From assembly GCA_028279515.1 (NCBI GenBank), contig JANQNQ010000011.1, positions 1 through 64,000 of the forward strand: a stretch of 64,000 bases of DNA, written 5' to 3'. The stretch comes from Flavobacteriaceae bacterium. Lineage in GTDB: Bacteria > Bacteroidota > Bacteroidia > Flavobacteriales > Flavobacteriaceae. Shown piece after piece: positions 1-8,126 of this stretch (position 1 is its first letter; each line of letters opens with the position of its first letter). The position numbers and the translations under genes are program-made. The notes below the pieces were generated by a model. The model was not told the DNA's origin. It searched no databases and was given only the letters and a program-made list of their open reading frames with translations.

Positions 1-183
1 GAGCTCAAAGGAACTTCAATCCTGTACGACTTCAGATTCGGAGTGAACAAAAAAAGCATAGCGTGAGCTATGGATTTTTATTTGCAAAGGGGAGCTCAAG
101 GGAACTTTAATCCTGTACGACTTCAGATTCGGAGTGAACAAAAAAAGCGTAGCGCGAGCTATGGATTTTTATTTGCAAAGGGG
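1..183. repeat. 91-bp tandem direct duplication with hairpins
   Basis: Two near-identical copies lie head to tail: copy 1 at 1-91 and copy 2 at 92-182, an exact period of 91 bases with only a few substitutions. Each copy contains a short stem-loop, CATAGC-GTGA-GCTATG at 57-72 and CGTAGC-GCGA-GCTATG at 148-163. Each stem-loop is flanked by an A-run and followed by a T-rich tract, so each looks like a weak terminator. No gene is convincing here. The window starts inside the repeat, so more copies may lie upstream. Confidence 0.85.
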
Positions 184-696
184 TTGAGGAGCAATTTTGT
201 ATTGAATTTCGTAGGAAATGAAAACTCTAAGTCAATTTCTTTTGCCTAATAAGAAACTTACCCCTCAAGAACCATTTGTTCCTGCTCGTAAAAAAGGCCC
301 TACCTCAATCTTAATGAGGTATTTCCTCACCCATAAAACAGGTTGTTCGTCGAAAAATAAATTATTTAGCTTCAGGAAGTTATATTTTCAACTGATTATA
401 TTATTTTCGCGCCACTTACAATTAGGTCTTTGGGGGCCTCATGTAAGGTTTAAAGGTTTCCGTCTCCCTATTTTGGGAGGCGGATTCCTTAAGTGACAAT
501 CATCCACAAGAAGTACGACTTTAACATCGATGTGCCTCATTTTCACCACAATTTCTTGTGAGATTTCTCAAAAACCTTAATTTTATATTTGAAAATATGG
601 ATGCAGATTGCTGATTAGCAAGCCTGCATTGCAAAATTGTTTACATTCATAGGATAACTTTTGTGAGGCTAACTCGCACACAATAAGGTCATTGGT
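184..696. other. Gene-poor stretch
   Basis: No convincing gene is seen. A 92-codon open frame at 218-496 on the plus strand has no recognisable domain and no promoter-like element, so I treat it as noncoding. A strong stem-loop is present at 460-483 (9-base stem, 6-base loop TATTTT). The 3' part leads into the promoter of the small lipoprotein gene at 731. Confidence 0.6.
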
Positions 697-704
697 TACA
701 TTTG
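697..704 (+). promoter_or_regulatory. Bacteroidetes -7 element upstream of the lipoprotein gene
   Basis: TACATTTG is an exact match to the Bacteroidetes -7 consensus TAnnTTTG. It lies 27 bases before the ATG at 731. No good -33 TTG is seen at the usual distance. Confidence 0.5.
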
Positions 705-730
705 TGGCTTAACCTTTAAACCTTATTAAA

Positions 731-913
731 ATGAAATTACAAAAGTTATTTTTCGGAATGTTAGTATTTTTTGCTGTTAACACTGTATTGTTGTCTTGCA
801 CAGACACGGCAAACAGTGATTATGACGAACAAATTGAACTGTATGCAATCGATAAAGCAAAAGTTGAAGAACCCGGCGGAGACGGGGCAGAAGAGGATCC
901 TGAAGGGGAGTAG
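731..913 (+). CDS. Small lipoprotein of unknown function (60 aa)
   Basis: The protein starts with a basic residue pair and a hydrophobic stretch that ends in a lipobox (LLSC, Cys at about residue 23), so it should be lipidated and held in the inner or outer membrane. The mature part is only about 38 residues, strongly acidic, and ends in a Gly/Glu/Asp-rich tail. Similar tiny acidic lipoproteins are common in Flavobacteriaceae and have no known role. A -7 promoter element precedes it and a hairpin with a T-run follows at 940-969, so it looks like its own transcription unit. I cannot name a function. Confidence 0.65.
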   Translation: MKLQKLFFGMLVFFAVNTVLLSCTDTANSDYDEQIELYAIDKAKVEEPGGDGAEEDPEGE

Positions 914-939
914 CCTCTTAATAATATTTGTTTTTTTAT

Positions 940-969
940 GTGCGGTCATTGGCGTGACCGCACCTTTTT
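940..969 (+). terminator. Rho-independent terminator after the small lipoprotein gene
   Basis: A perfect 9-base stem GTGCGGTCA / TGACCGCAC with loop TTGGCG is followed by C and five Ts. It lies 26 bases after the lipoprotein stop and just before the preferred start of the next gene. Confidence 0.7.
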
Positions 970-974
970 CTCAT

Positions 975-1712
975 ATGTTTGCTGAAGACCAGTCACCTGC
1001 AGTAACGGCTGCTAATGAAATCTATCAGGTAGAGCGCACCAAGAGAAAAGAAGCACGAAAAGATCTTAAGGCAGCTTTTGGAAGCCTTAAAGAGGGAGAT
1101 GTGATCACTAGCACGCAAATTCAGGCTTTCGAAAACTACGCAGAACAGGAGGTCATTGCGGCCGAATCTTTTGCCAATACCAAAAAAGCAAAGGCAGAAA
1201 CCAAGTTCAACGGTTTCAAGGATTTTCAAGCATTTCTATATGCCATCGGACTTCCAATCTCATTGTTATTCTGTTCTTTCTTGCTATTACATTCAATGTC
1301 CTATCTTCCTAAAGATGAGGAGGCAACCAGTATCTTCAAAGGTTTGCGCATTAGTGTATATCTAGCATCGTTCGCATTCTTATTCACATCTGTTTTCTTT
1401 ATTTTATGGACGGTATCCAGTGTAAGCGACTTTGATATCATCGCATACTATGCGGCGATCATCGTTGTTTCGGCCGCCATATCCCTGGCAGCTGTGAAGT
1501 ATTTCTCCTCCATTAAAAGTAGTGTGGCCAAGCTCTCTAGGGTGGCTACTACTTTACCATTCCTCAAAAAGGACATTGATGTTGTCAACAATCTAGCCAA
1601 CATCATGCCCGAAAAAGAAGACACTGTCGTCTTTAAAGCCATGCTGGATGTTACCGGCGAAGACCTTAACCGTAAATTAAGCGCTGTAGAAAGAGAGCTT
1701 CATGACGCATAA
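975..1712 (+). CDS. Membrane protein of unknown function with about three TM helices
   Basis: Not recognised. From the ATG at 975 the protein has about 245 residues. An N-terminal charged helical part of about 85 residues (many Lys, Glu, Ala) is followed by three hydrophobic segments, at roughly residues 90-110, 130-150 and 158-175, and then a C-terminal helical cytosolic or periplasmic tail. The start is uncertain. The frame is open back to 771, and an earlier ATG (843) would add a basic N-terminus and another hydrophobic segment. That segment would be encoded by the terminator region of the preceding gene and overlap it by about 70 bases, so I prefer 975. The next gene overlaps its 3' end by 11 bases, suggesting translational coupling. 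Confidence 0.55.
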   Translation: MFAEDQSPAVTAANEIYQVERTKRKEARKDLKAAFGSLKEGDVITSTQIQAFENYAEQEVIAAESFANTKKAKAETKFNGFKDFQAFLYAIGLPISLLFCSFLLLHSMSYLPKDEEATSIFKGLRISVYLASFAFLFTSVFFILWTVSSVSDFDIIAYYAAIIVVSAAISLAAVKYFSSIKSSVAKLSRVATTLPFLKKDIDVVNNLANIMPEKEDTVVFKAMLDVTGEDLNRKLSAVERELHDA

Positions 1713-1947
1713 AAACTTAAATCTGCTACGCATGAAAGCCTTGAGCAAACTCAGTGAAGAGTCTGCAGAATCCGAGACCTTAGATATGTTCTTGGAAATA
1801 GAGCTATTGCGTGGTGATAAGGCGTTAGACTATGAAGCCCTCAAAGAAATGGTAAGGGCTGTTAAAGCCGAGCGAGATTTTGACGAGCCAAAAGCAGAGC
1901 CTGAAGAGGCTGCTGTATCTGGTGAGGTGCAAGGCAACGGCAGTTGA
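1702..1947 (+). CDS. Small hypothetical protein (81 aa), coupled to the membrane protein
   Basis: Not recognised. It is a short, soluble, Glu/Ala-rich protein with no signal peptide or membrane segment, predicted largely helical up to about residue 60 and with a low-complexity acidic tail. Its ATG lies inside the end of the upstream membrane-protein gene (11-base overlap), which argues that the two are co-translated and work together. An internal ATG at 1732 is an alternative start. Confidence 0.5.
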   Translation: MTHKNLNLLRMKALSKLSEESAESETLDMFLEIELLRGDKALDYEALKEMVRAVKAERDFDEPKAEPEEAAVSGEVQGNGS

Positions 1948-2108
1948 CCCTAAACAAGCATTGTAGAGGTCCGCGAAGCACCAACTCCTAAAATAGTATT
2001 TTTCCTACAATAAAACACCCGTTTTTCTCAATCGCATAGAAATTCCTGTAAATGTATAGGGGCTAGGATGTATCTTTACCTAAGCTATTCATCTAAACCA
2101 ATACAACT

Positions 2109-2501
2109 ATGCAGCAATATCAAGTAGGAACTGGTCAGATCAAATATAAGGCCAGTGTTAGTACCGTGGCTCACGCCATTACCACTGTGTTATTCAAGGA
2201 TGCCCAAGGCAATCAAGAAGTGATATTTACCTCTACCGAAAATCAAAATGGTGATATCAATAAGAAACTATTAGACAGCGGTGCCAATGTAAAAGGAAAG
2301 ACGCTTGTCTTTGTTACTTCTTGCACCTTTTTCAACATGGCCGATGAGAACACCTTTAATTTAGCCGTTCAGAATTCGCAATTTGCCTATCAACTTTTCG
2401 GTGGCACTCCCGATGAGTTTACACCTACGCATGAGGTCATGAAGAGTTTTGGTAGCGGAATGGGTATCGCACATGTTTCATCTGAAATCTCACTGGTATG
2501 A
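2109..2501 (+). CDS. Hypothetical protein (130 aa)
   Basis: Not recognised. There is no signal peptide or membrane helix. The sequence has alternating beta-type patterns (for example KTLVFVTSCTFF in the middle) and a Gly-rich region near the C-terminus. Its stop codon overlaps the start of the next gene in an ATGA arrangement (2498-2501), so it is likely translated together with the secreted protein downstream. The flavobacterial context and good frame length favour a real gene. Confidence 0.55.
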   Translation: MQQYQVGTGQIKYKASVSTVAHAITTVLFKDAQGNQEVIFTSTENQNGDINKKLLDSGANVKGKTLVFVTSCTFFNMADENTFNLAVQNSQFAYQLFGGTPDEFTPTHEVMKSFGSGMGIAHVSSEISLV

Positions 2502-3586
2502 AACGTATTTGCACTTTTCTCTGCCTTTTGGTTGCAACCAATGGGTTTTCACAGGACCCAATTGACCTTTCTGACCTGGCAACACCATCGTCGCCTGCTT
2601 TTGTATTGATGGACCTTTCGCCGTCTACAGTGTTTGTTCCATCTAACTTGAAGGCGTTGTCGCTAAATGTACTAAGCGATTTTGCTTCTAATGACAATAG
2701 CAACGTACCAAAGAACTACGCGATCGAGCTTACGCCTTTCTGGTATATCAAGAACAGTAATATGGACTTTAAGAAATATTACAACTTACGGGGCGAGAAC
2801 TATGAAAAACAAAACATTTTCGGAGACATCTTTAAACGCGCCTCGGTATCGATTGCTTTTACTGATAACGATTACGGAGTATACACCGAAAGTCAGCGTG
2901 CTTTATCAGTGGGGGTCAGAACCTCTTTGATAAAGATGATCAGCAAGAACAGTATTGAAAAGATCAACCAAAGCAACACTAAGTTTTATAATTATATAAA
3001 GAGCCTTCCTATTCAAATTAGCCCAACGCAAGAAGAGCTAGATGCAAGACGTGAGCAGATCGCCAACAGCGATGAGTATAAGGCACTTTCTCAAGCACTT
3101 CAGGCAAAACCGGTGTTTGTGGTAGATTTTGCGGCCGCTTACAGCACATTGCTTGAAGACAACGACGGCCAGCTGAGTGATACTTTTGCACGCTTCGGGG
3201 CTTGGCTTTCAACCGACCTTGCTTTTAATTTCACGAAGAACAATACTCAAAACTATTTTCACTTTTATACCGTATTCAGGTACCTAAGAGACGGCCTCAA
3301 TGTAGATGATATGGGGCAACCTTTTACAACGACGGTCTTTGATTTTGGTGGAAAAGTAGAGTTTGAACTTGACAAGCTCTCAATTGGGTATGAGTATGTA
3401 TCTCGTGAGGGAGACACTGATTCTTATCGTTCGGTAGGAACCATCAAATACAGAATCAACGATAAATTTTTGCTCGAAGGCGGTTTTGGAGACAGTTTCA
3501 AAGCTGGCGATACCGCTATTTCGATCCTCGGAATCAAATGGGGGATCGATTCTGGCAATGAAAGCGTAAACCCATCACCCGAATAA
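2498..3586 (+). CDS. Secreted or outer-membrane protein, beta-barrel-like (362 aa)
   Basis: An N-terminal signal peptide of about 18 residues ends at FSQ, a typical flavobacterial signal peptidase site. The rest has no internal membrane helix. Its C-terminal half has alternating hydrophobic and polar strands with aromatic residues (YFHFYTVFRYL, SIGYEYVSREG), as in outer-membrane beta-barrels. I cannot assign it to a named family. It overlaps the preceding gene by 4 bases. Its 3' end overlaps the convergent methyltransferase gene by 12 bases. Confidence 0.6.
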   Translation: MKRICTFLCLLVATNGFSQDPIDLSDLATPSSPAFVLMDLSPSTVFVPSNLKALSLNVLSDFASNDNSNVPKNYAIELTPFWYIKNSNMDFKKYYNLRGENYEKQNIFGDIFKRASVSIAFTDNDYGVYTESQRALSVGVRTSLIKMISKNSIEKINQSNTKFYNYIKSLPIQISPTQEELDARREQIANSDEYKALSQALQAKPVFVVDFAAAYSTLLEDNDGQLSDTFARFGAWLSTDLAFNFTKNNTQNYFHFYTVFRYLRDGLNVDDMGQPFTTTVFDFGGKVEFELDKLSIGYEYVSREGDTDSYRSVGTIKYRINDKFLLEGGFGDSFKAGDTAISILGIKWGIDSGNESVNPSPE

Positions 3587-4765
3587 CCTGCTGCAGACAA
3601 GCACTACCTTGTTGTGGTCACAGGCGGTGGTAAAGAACACATATGTGTCGCCACCGTCTTTCATTTTATATTTTCTTCTCAAATTCTCAACCGATTCCGG
3701 ATAATTACGTGTAGTAACATTCGTTTTGATGTCTTTTAAACGTTTCTTGAGGTTTTTTCCTTGATGTGAAAGGATTTCATCAACCTGGAAGATTCTGCCC
3801 GGAAAATCAGCTAAAAATGTGTCACTGGTGTATAGGTGCGAATGTTGATGGAGTTTTTCTAAGCGGAAGGTATTGCCGACCATTTTAAACGCACCAGATT
3901 TTAAAATAGCCGCATTTGGTTCGTAGACATATTTTTTTGGCATTGCATAGGAAGCGGTAGCGCTTTGTTCATCTTTTAGAAGAAATAAGAACTTCTCTTC
4001 TTTGTCTGATTTTAAGTTGACCGTTTCGATATTGATATCACCCTCAAATTCTTTTTGAAGCACCCACAACAATTCTTTCACTTCGTTGTTTACGGCGATG
4101 ACATGAATCGATTTTACAAACGTCAATTCATCAATTCCGTTGGTGATGTCAAGTAGGGGGGCGGTCTTGATCAAAACGTTGTCAGAATGTTCAAAAAGTA
4201 GGTCTAAATTTTCGGGTACATTTGGCAAGCAATCCGACAATAAAAACACCTTTCCTTTCTGATCATTTCGACGGGCAGGATCGAGATAGATCCAGTCGAA
4301 TTTTTGATTGCTTTTTTGTAGAAATTCTAGCCCGTTCTCTGGGGTGGTTTCGATGTTGTTTTGATCTAATATTTTGTAGTTGTGGGAAGCAACTTTGGAT
4401 AAGTCGAGATCGAGTTCGCAATGGATCACTTTTTCCATTTGCTTTGCAAAAAAATAGCTGTCCACTCCGAAGCCACCGGTGAGGTCAATTAGTGTTTTTC
4501 CGTTAACTAAATTTGCCTTATATTGGGCAGTGGTTTCTGAAGAGGTTTGCTCTATCGAAAGTTTCTGAGGGTAGTAGATGCCTTCCGCAGAAAACCATGT
4601 CGGAAGCTTTTTTTGGCACTTTTTCTTCGCTTCTATTTGCTGTACGATATCTTTGATAGGAACTTGCTGAAAATTCTTATATTTTAGCAAAAGTGACGAA
4701 ATGTCAGTATTCAAATTAATTTTTATAAATTCTTGAATACCAGTATTTAATATTTCTTTATTCAA
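3575..4765 (-). CDS. Class I SAM-dependent methyltransferase with THUMP-like domain
   Basis: Residues 91-105 carry the AdoMet-binding motif I (LIDLTGGFGVDSYFF), and residues 162-166 carry DPARR, the catalytic-type DPxxR motif of this family. The C-terminal third fits the THUMP-like domain found after such methyltransferases in Bacteroidetes. The substrate is not known and is probably RNA. It acts in the cytosol: no signal peptide is seen. It follows the AI-2E-type transporter gene by 7 bases on the same strand, so the two likely form an operon. The family call is good; the target is inference. Confidence 0.8.
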   Translation of the reverse strand: MNKEILNTGIQEFIKINLNTDISSLLLKYKNFQQVPIKDIVQQIEAKKKCQKKLPTWFSAEGIYYPQKLSIEQTSSETTAQYKANLVNGKTLIDLTGGFGVDSYFFAKQMEKVIHCELDLDLSKVASHNYKILDQNNIETTPENGLEFLQKSNQKFDWIYLDPARRNDQKGKVFLLSDCLPNVPENLDLLFEHSDNVLIKTAPLLDITNGIDELTFVKSIHVIAVNNEVKELLWVLQKEFEGDINIETVNLKSDKEEKFLFLLKDEQSATASYAMPKKYVYEPNAAILKSGAFKMVGNTFRLEKLHQHSHLYTSDTFLADFPGRIFQVDEILSHQGKNLKKRLKDIKTNVTTRNYPESVENLRRKYKMKDGGDTYVFFTTACDHNKVVLVCSRLFG

Positions 4766-4772
4766 AGTATTG

Positions 4773-5861
4773 CTATAAATCTTTGGTCAACGACTTTACA
4801 ATCTTGTTTTCTGATAAAAATTCCTTCAAAATGACCTTAATGGCGGTGTAGCATGGTACCGCGATGATCATTCCGGTGACACCAAAAATGAGTCCGCCAA
4901 TGATGATGACCAAGAAAATTTCGAGAGGATGTGACTTTACACTGTTCGAAAAAATAAAGGGTTGACTAAAGAAATTATCGACGAGCTGTCCGATGACAAA
5001 ACCGATCATTACATAGATGGTCGTGGGTAAAATTACACTGCTAAAATCTTCTCCTAAATTGCTTGTCATTGAGAGTACCATCATTAAGAATCCACCGATT
5101 AATGGACCGATGTATGGGATCAAATTTAGGAGGGCGCAAAGGAAAGCAATTACGATGGCATTGTCGATACCAAAAATCAACAGAATAATGGTATACAAAA
5201 CGAACAAAATCAAGATCTGAAAAACAAGTCCGATGAAGTATCTTGAGAGCAGGTCTTTGATGGTCTCGAATGATCGTTTTAAACGCGACTCTTTATTGTC
5301 TGGAATGAACACCATAATCCCCTGTTCGAACAACTTACTATCCTTCAAAAAGAAGAACGAAATGAACAAAACAGAAAAGAGTCCGATGGTAAAACTACCC
5401 AAGGTGCTTCCGACCGAATTCAGTAAATTCGGAATGGCATTAAAATCGAGTGTCGAAAGAAAATTCGAACTCTTGATTGACTCTTCGATGTCGATATTGT
5501 TCAGTGCAAAGTAGTCGGATATTTCACGATATAGGTCTTCGATGTTTCCACGCAGTTCTTCAATATTTAAAAGCGACAGATTCTGTCCTTGCTCAATGAT
5601 CAACGGAATGAACATGCCGATCAGTCCTGCTAAGATTCCGATAAACAAAACCATGGTAACGACCACTGCCAGGGTATTTTTGAATTTCAATTTTCTTCTG
5701 AGAAACAAAACAACGGGTCTTCCGATAAGCGAAATAACCGCTGCGAAAGAGATATAGGCGATGACCGACCGTATCTGGTACAAGAAATAACCCAACACAA
5801 AAATCCCGAATAAAATGGCGATGGCACGTAGAATGCCGTTAGCAATAGTCTTTGAATTCAT
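4773..5861 (-). CDS. AI-2E family transporter (permease)
   Basis: A 362-residue polytopic membrane protein with about eight hydrophobic segments and the family signature near residue 245 (ALLNLIPYIGPLIGG). The family (PF01594) includes exporters of autoinducer-2 (TqsA) and sodium/proton antiporters, so the actual substrate is open. A long soluble loop lies between about residues 85 and 155, as usual in the family. It is the first gene of a probable two-gene unit with the methyltransferase at 3575-4765. Confidence 0.88.
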   Translation of the reverse strand: MNSKTIANGILRAIAILFGIFVLGYFLYQIRSVIAYISFAAVISLIGRPVVLFLRRKLKFKNTLAVVVTMVLFIGILAGLIGMFIPLIIEQGQNLSLLNIEELRGNIEDLYREISDYFALNNIDIEESIKSSNFLSTLDFNAIPNLLNSVGSTLGSFTIGLFSVLFISFFFLKDSKLFEQGIMVFIPDNKESRLKRSFETIKDLLSRYFIGLVFQILILFVLYTIILLIFGIDNAIVIAFLCALLNLIPYIGPLIGGFLMMVLSMTSNLGEDFSSVILPTTIYVMIGFVIGQLVDNFFSQPFIFSNSVKSHPLEIFLVIIIGGLIFGVTGMIIAVPCYTAIKVILKEFLSENKIVKSLTKDL

Positions 5862-6065
5862 GTAGTAAATATAGGGATCAATGAGTTAATGAAATAATGA
5901 ATCCATGAAATAATGTAAAAGTGAAGGGTGAAAAGTGAAAAGTGAAAGGTTGATAGTGGATAGAAGACATTCGTGCACCTGCCCGAATGGTACAGGCGGG
6001 TTCGTGGCTAAAACCATAAACTTTGGCACACCAAAAACCAAAAACCAAGGACCAACAACTAACGA
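5862..6065. other. Low-complexity intergenic spacer
   Basis: No gene is supported. The stretch is built from degenerate repeated words such as gtgaaaa, aaaaacca and acgacta. It also includes a GC-richer imperfect inverted repeat at 5978-6000. Confidence 0.6.
5978..6000. repeat. Imperfect inverted repeat, REP-like
   Basis: CCTGCCCG and CAGGCGGG are separated by 7 bases and pair with one mismatch and one wobble. It stands out as a GC-rich island inside an AT-rich spacer, as expected of a dispersed extragenic palindrome. Confidence 0.4.
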
Positions 6066-6578
6066 CTAATGACGAGCAATCCATTGCTTCGTGATCTCGT
6101 ACAAGGCAATATTAGTGGCTTGCGCTACATTCATGCTGCTATTCTTACCGTACATGTTTATGTGGGTGACACGGTCACTTTGTTGCAGTATTTCATCAGA
6201 TATGCCGTAGTTTTCTTCGCCGATGACCAATGCGATTTTCCTTTCGGCAGAAAAGTCGTTGGAGTGGATAGGGACACTGTTGTCGGTGATTTCAAGCGAA
6301 ATGATCGTATAGCCTTCTTCGCGCAGTGTTGTGATTCGGTTTAGGATATTTTCATCCAATTCAAACGGAACATACTTCTCAGTGCTACGTGCGGTCTTGC
6401 GCATTCTTGAACCAAACTCAGGCACTTTTTGTCCGCAAAAGAAGATCTTCTCAACCCCAAAAGCATCACTCATCCTAAAGAGCGAACCCACATTGGCGGC
6501 ACCTGTTACCTGGTAGCAGACCAAAACAAGCGGAAACTGTTTTTCAGTAAATGCCGTGTCTTCGTGGTTTAATTGCAT
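6066..6578 (-). CDS. TrmH/SpoU family RNA methyltransferase
   Basis: This 170-residue protein has the SPOUT-family motifs in order: motif 1 GAANVGSLFRMSDAFG at about residues 26-41, motif 2 ALVIGEENYGIS at about 115-126, and motif 3 MNVAQATNIALYE near the C-terminus. These form the AdoMet-binding knot. Members 2'-O-methylate ribose in tRNA or rRNA. It lacks the N-terminal substrate-binding extension of longer rRNA methylases, so a tRNA target is plausible but unproven. It is cytosolic. The genes around it are separated by spacers, so it may be transcribed alone. Confidence 0.85.
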   Translation of the reverse strand: MQLNHEDTAFTEKQFPLVLVCYQVTGAANVGSLFRMSDAFGVEKIFFCGQKVPEFGSRMRKTARSTEKYVPFELDENILNRITTLREEGYTIISLEITDNSVPIHSNDFSAERKIALVIGEENYGISDEILQQSDRVTHINMYGKNSSMNVAQATNIALYEITKQWIARH

Positions 6579-6676
6579 AAGAGATAGGATTTGCGATATA
6601 AGATTTTAGATTTACAAGTTCTGTAAAGGTAGAGATATAATCTAACGTCTAATATCTCAATACTCATATCTTATAA

Positions 6677-7348
6677 TCAATTCTCAAAAGCGTATTGCAT
6701 AATATTAGCACCCATTTGTAAGGCTTTTAAGCGCACTTCTTCGGGATCGTTGTGTACCTCTGGGTTTTCCCAACCATCACCTAAATCGCTTTCAAAGGTA
6801 AATAACAAAACCAATCGTCCCTCATGAAAGATACCTAAAGCCTGCGGACGTAGCCCGTCGTGTTCGTGGATCTTAGGGAGTCCGTTTGGAAAGCGGTATT
6901 TTTGGTTGAAGATGGGATGATTTGCAGGAAGTTCGGTAAGTTCCTCATTCGGAAAAACCTTCTTCAGCTCTTTACGGATGTATTGATTCATTCCGTAATT
7001 ATCATCGATGTGCAAGAATCCACCCGAAATAAGATAGCGTCGAAGATTCTTGGCCTCGTCATTATTGAACAATACATTTCCGTGGCCGGTCATGTGCAAA
7101 AAGGGGTATTGAAAAATATCGATGCTACCCACCTCTACAGTTTCAGGACGCTCTTTGATGCGAGTACCAATATTCTGATTGCAAAAACGGATGAGGTTTG
7201 GCAAAGCCGTTGGGTTTGAATACCAATCACCTCCGCCGTTGTATTTAACGATAGCAATATCTTGTGCGCTTACACTACCTGCTATGAGCAGCGTAAAAAA
7301 GAACAAGCTAGGCGTAAGGAAGTTTTTTATTTTTCGAACTGAATTCAT
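6677..7348 (-). CDS. DUF4159 domain-containing secreted protein
   Basis: A signal peptide of about 28 residues ends at VSAQ. The mature 195 residues match the DUF4159 pattern: an N-terminal YNGGGDWY, a central FLHMTGHG, then LISGGFLHIDDNYG and a C-terminal FTFESDLGDGWEN. The domain resembles class I glutamine amidotransferase-like or flavodoxin-like folds. In other Bacteroidetes it often occurs near MoxR/BatA-type genes, which are absent here. Function unknown. A perfect -7 element lies only 4 bases upstream of its ATG. Confidence 0.8.
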   Translation of the reverse strand: MNSVRKIKNFLTPSLFFFTLLIAGSVSAQDIAIVKYNGGGDWYSNPTALPNLIRFCNQNIGTRIKERPETVEVGSIDIFQYPFLHMTGHGNVLFNNDEAKNLRRYLISGGFLHIDDNYGMNQYIRKELKKVFPNEELTELPANHPIFNQKYRFPNGLPKIHEHDGLRPQALGIFHEGRLVLLFTFESDLGDGWENPEVHNDPEEVRLKALQMGANIMQYAFEN

Positions 7349-7352
7349 AATT

Positions 7353-7360
7353 CAAATGTA
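7353..7360 (-). promoter_or_regulatory. -7 element of the DUF4159 gene
   Basis: On the minus strand this reads TACATTTG, an exact TAnnTTTG match. Only 4 bases separate it from the ATG at 7348, so a transcript from it would have almost no leader. Confidence 0.45.
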
Positions 7361-7373
7361 ACAAACAATTGCT

Positions 7374-8126
7374 ATGAACAGATTCCTTTTAACGTTTTTG
7401 ATAGTTTTTACCCTGAGTTTTTCCACCGTTGAAAAGTCAGACACCGATAATGAAGGCTTTGAGCCCGTAGCCGTACTTGAGCTATTTACATCTCAAGGTT
7501 GTTCTAGCTGTCCAGCGGCCGATGCCTTGTTGGATAAGGTACAAAAGGAATACGCTGATGAAAACGTGTTTGCACTTTCCTACCACGTAGCGTATTGGAA
7601 TTACATTGGCTGGAAGGATCCATTTAGCAAGGAAATCTATGCCGAAAAGCAAGAGAAATATGCAAGAAAATTTCGAAACAGAAATATCTATACGCCGCAA
7701 TTGGTAATCAATGGAAGTGAACATTTTGTGGGATCTCAAGAGGCGACAATGAAATCGAAGCTAAAGTCGTATCTAGGTAAAGCTACCTCCAACGAAGTAA
7801 AGATCACATCAATGACACTGCGCGACGGACTTGTAGATTTTGAATATGATATTAGAGGAAAATTGAAAGGCAAGTCGTTACGGGCGGTACTGGTTATAAA
7901 GGAGCGCGAGACCTTTGTAAAGCGAGGTGAAAACCGAAACAGAAAGCTGAAGAACACTAACATTGTTGTAGCTGAGACACACATCAAGTTGAATGGACTC
8001 ACAGGAAAAGGACGCATCGGAATTCCTGAAGCCGTGACCGCAGAAGATGAAGTGTCTTTAATTCTCATTGCGCAAGACGACGATCTTTCGGTTGCTGGCG
8101 CAGCAAAAAAGAAGATAGTACGCTAA
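7374..8126 (+). CDS. DUF1223 domain-containing thioredoxin-fold protein
   Basis: The N-terminus carries a signal-like hydrophobic stretch (residues 1-17). Then comes VLELFTSQGCSSCPAAD, the DUF1223 signature with a CxxC pair at the position of the thioredoxin active site (about residues 41-44). The family is periplasmic or secreted and probably redox-active, but no substrate is known. It lies divergent from the DUF4159 gene with 25 bases between starts. Its stop overlaps the convergent rsmE gene by 4 bases. Confidence 0.85.
   Translation: MNRFLLTFLIVFTLSFSTVEKSDTDNEGFEPVAVLELFTSQGCSSCPAADALLDKVQKEYADENVFALSYHVAYWNYIGWKDPFSKEIYAEKQEKYARKFRNRNIYTPQLVINGSEHFVGSQEATMKSKLKSYLGKATSNEVKITSMTLRDGLVDFEYDIRGKLKGKSLRAVLVIKERETFVKRGENRNRKLKNTNIVVAETHIKLNGLTGKGRIGIPEAVTAEDEVSLILIAQDDDLSVAGAAKKKIVR

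Noticed and set aside
218-496. 92-codon open frame in the gene-poor stretch
   Set aside because: No domain, no promoter-like element, and the 3' part encodes the hairpin at 460-483; amino-acid composition looks like chance translation.
5878-6084. Minus-strand frame of 68 codons between the AI-2E and TrmH-type genes
   Set aside because: It lies in the low-complexity word-repeat spacer and has no family or signal; most likely noncoding.
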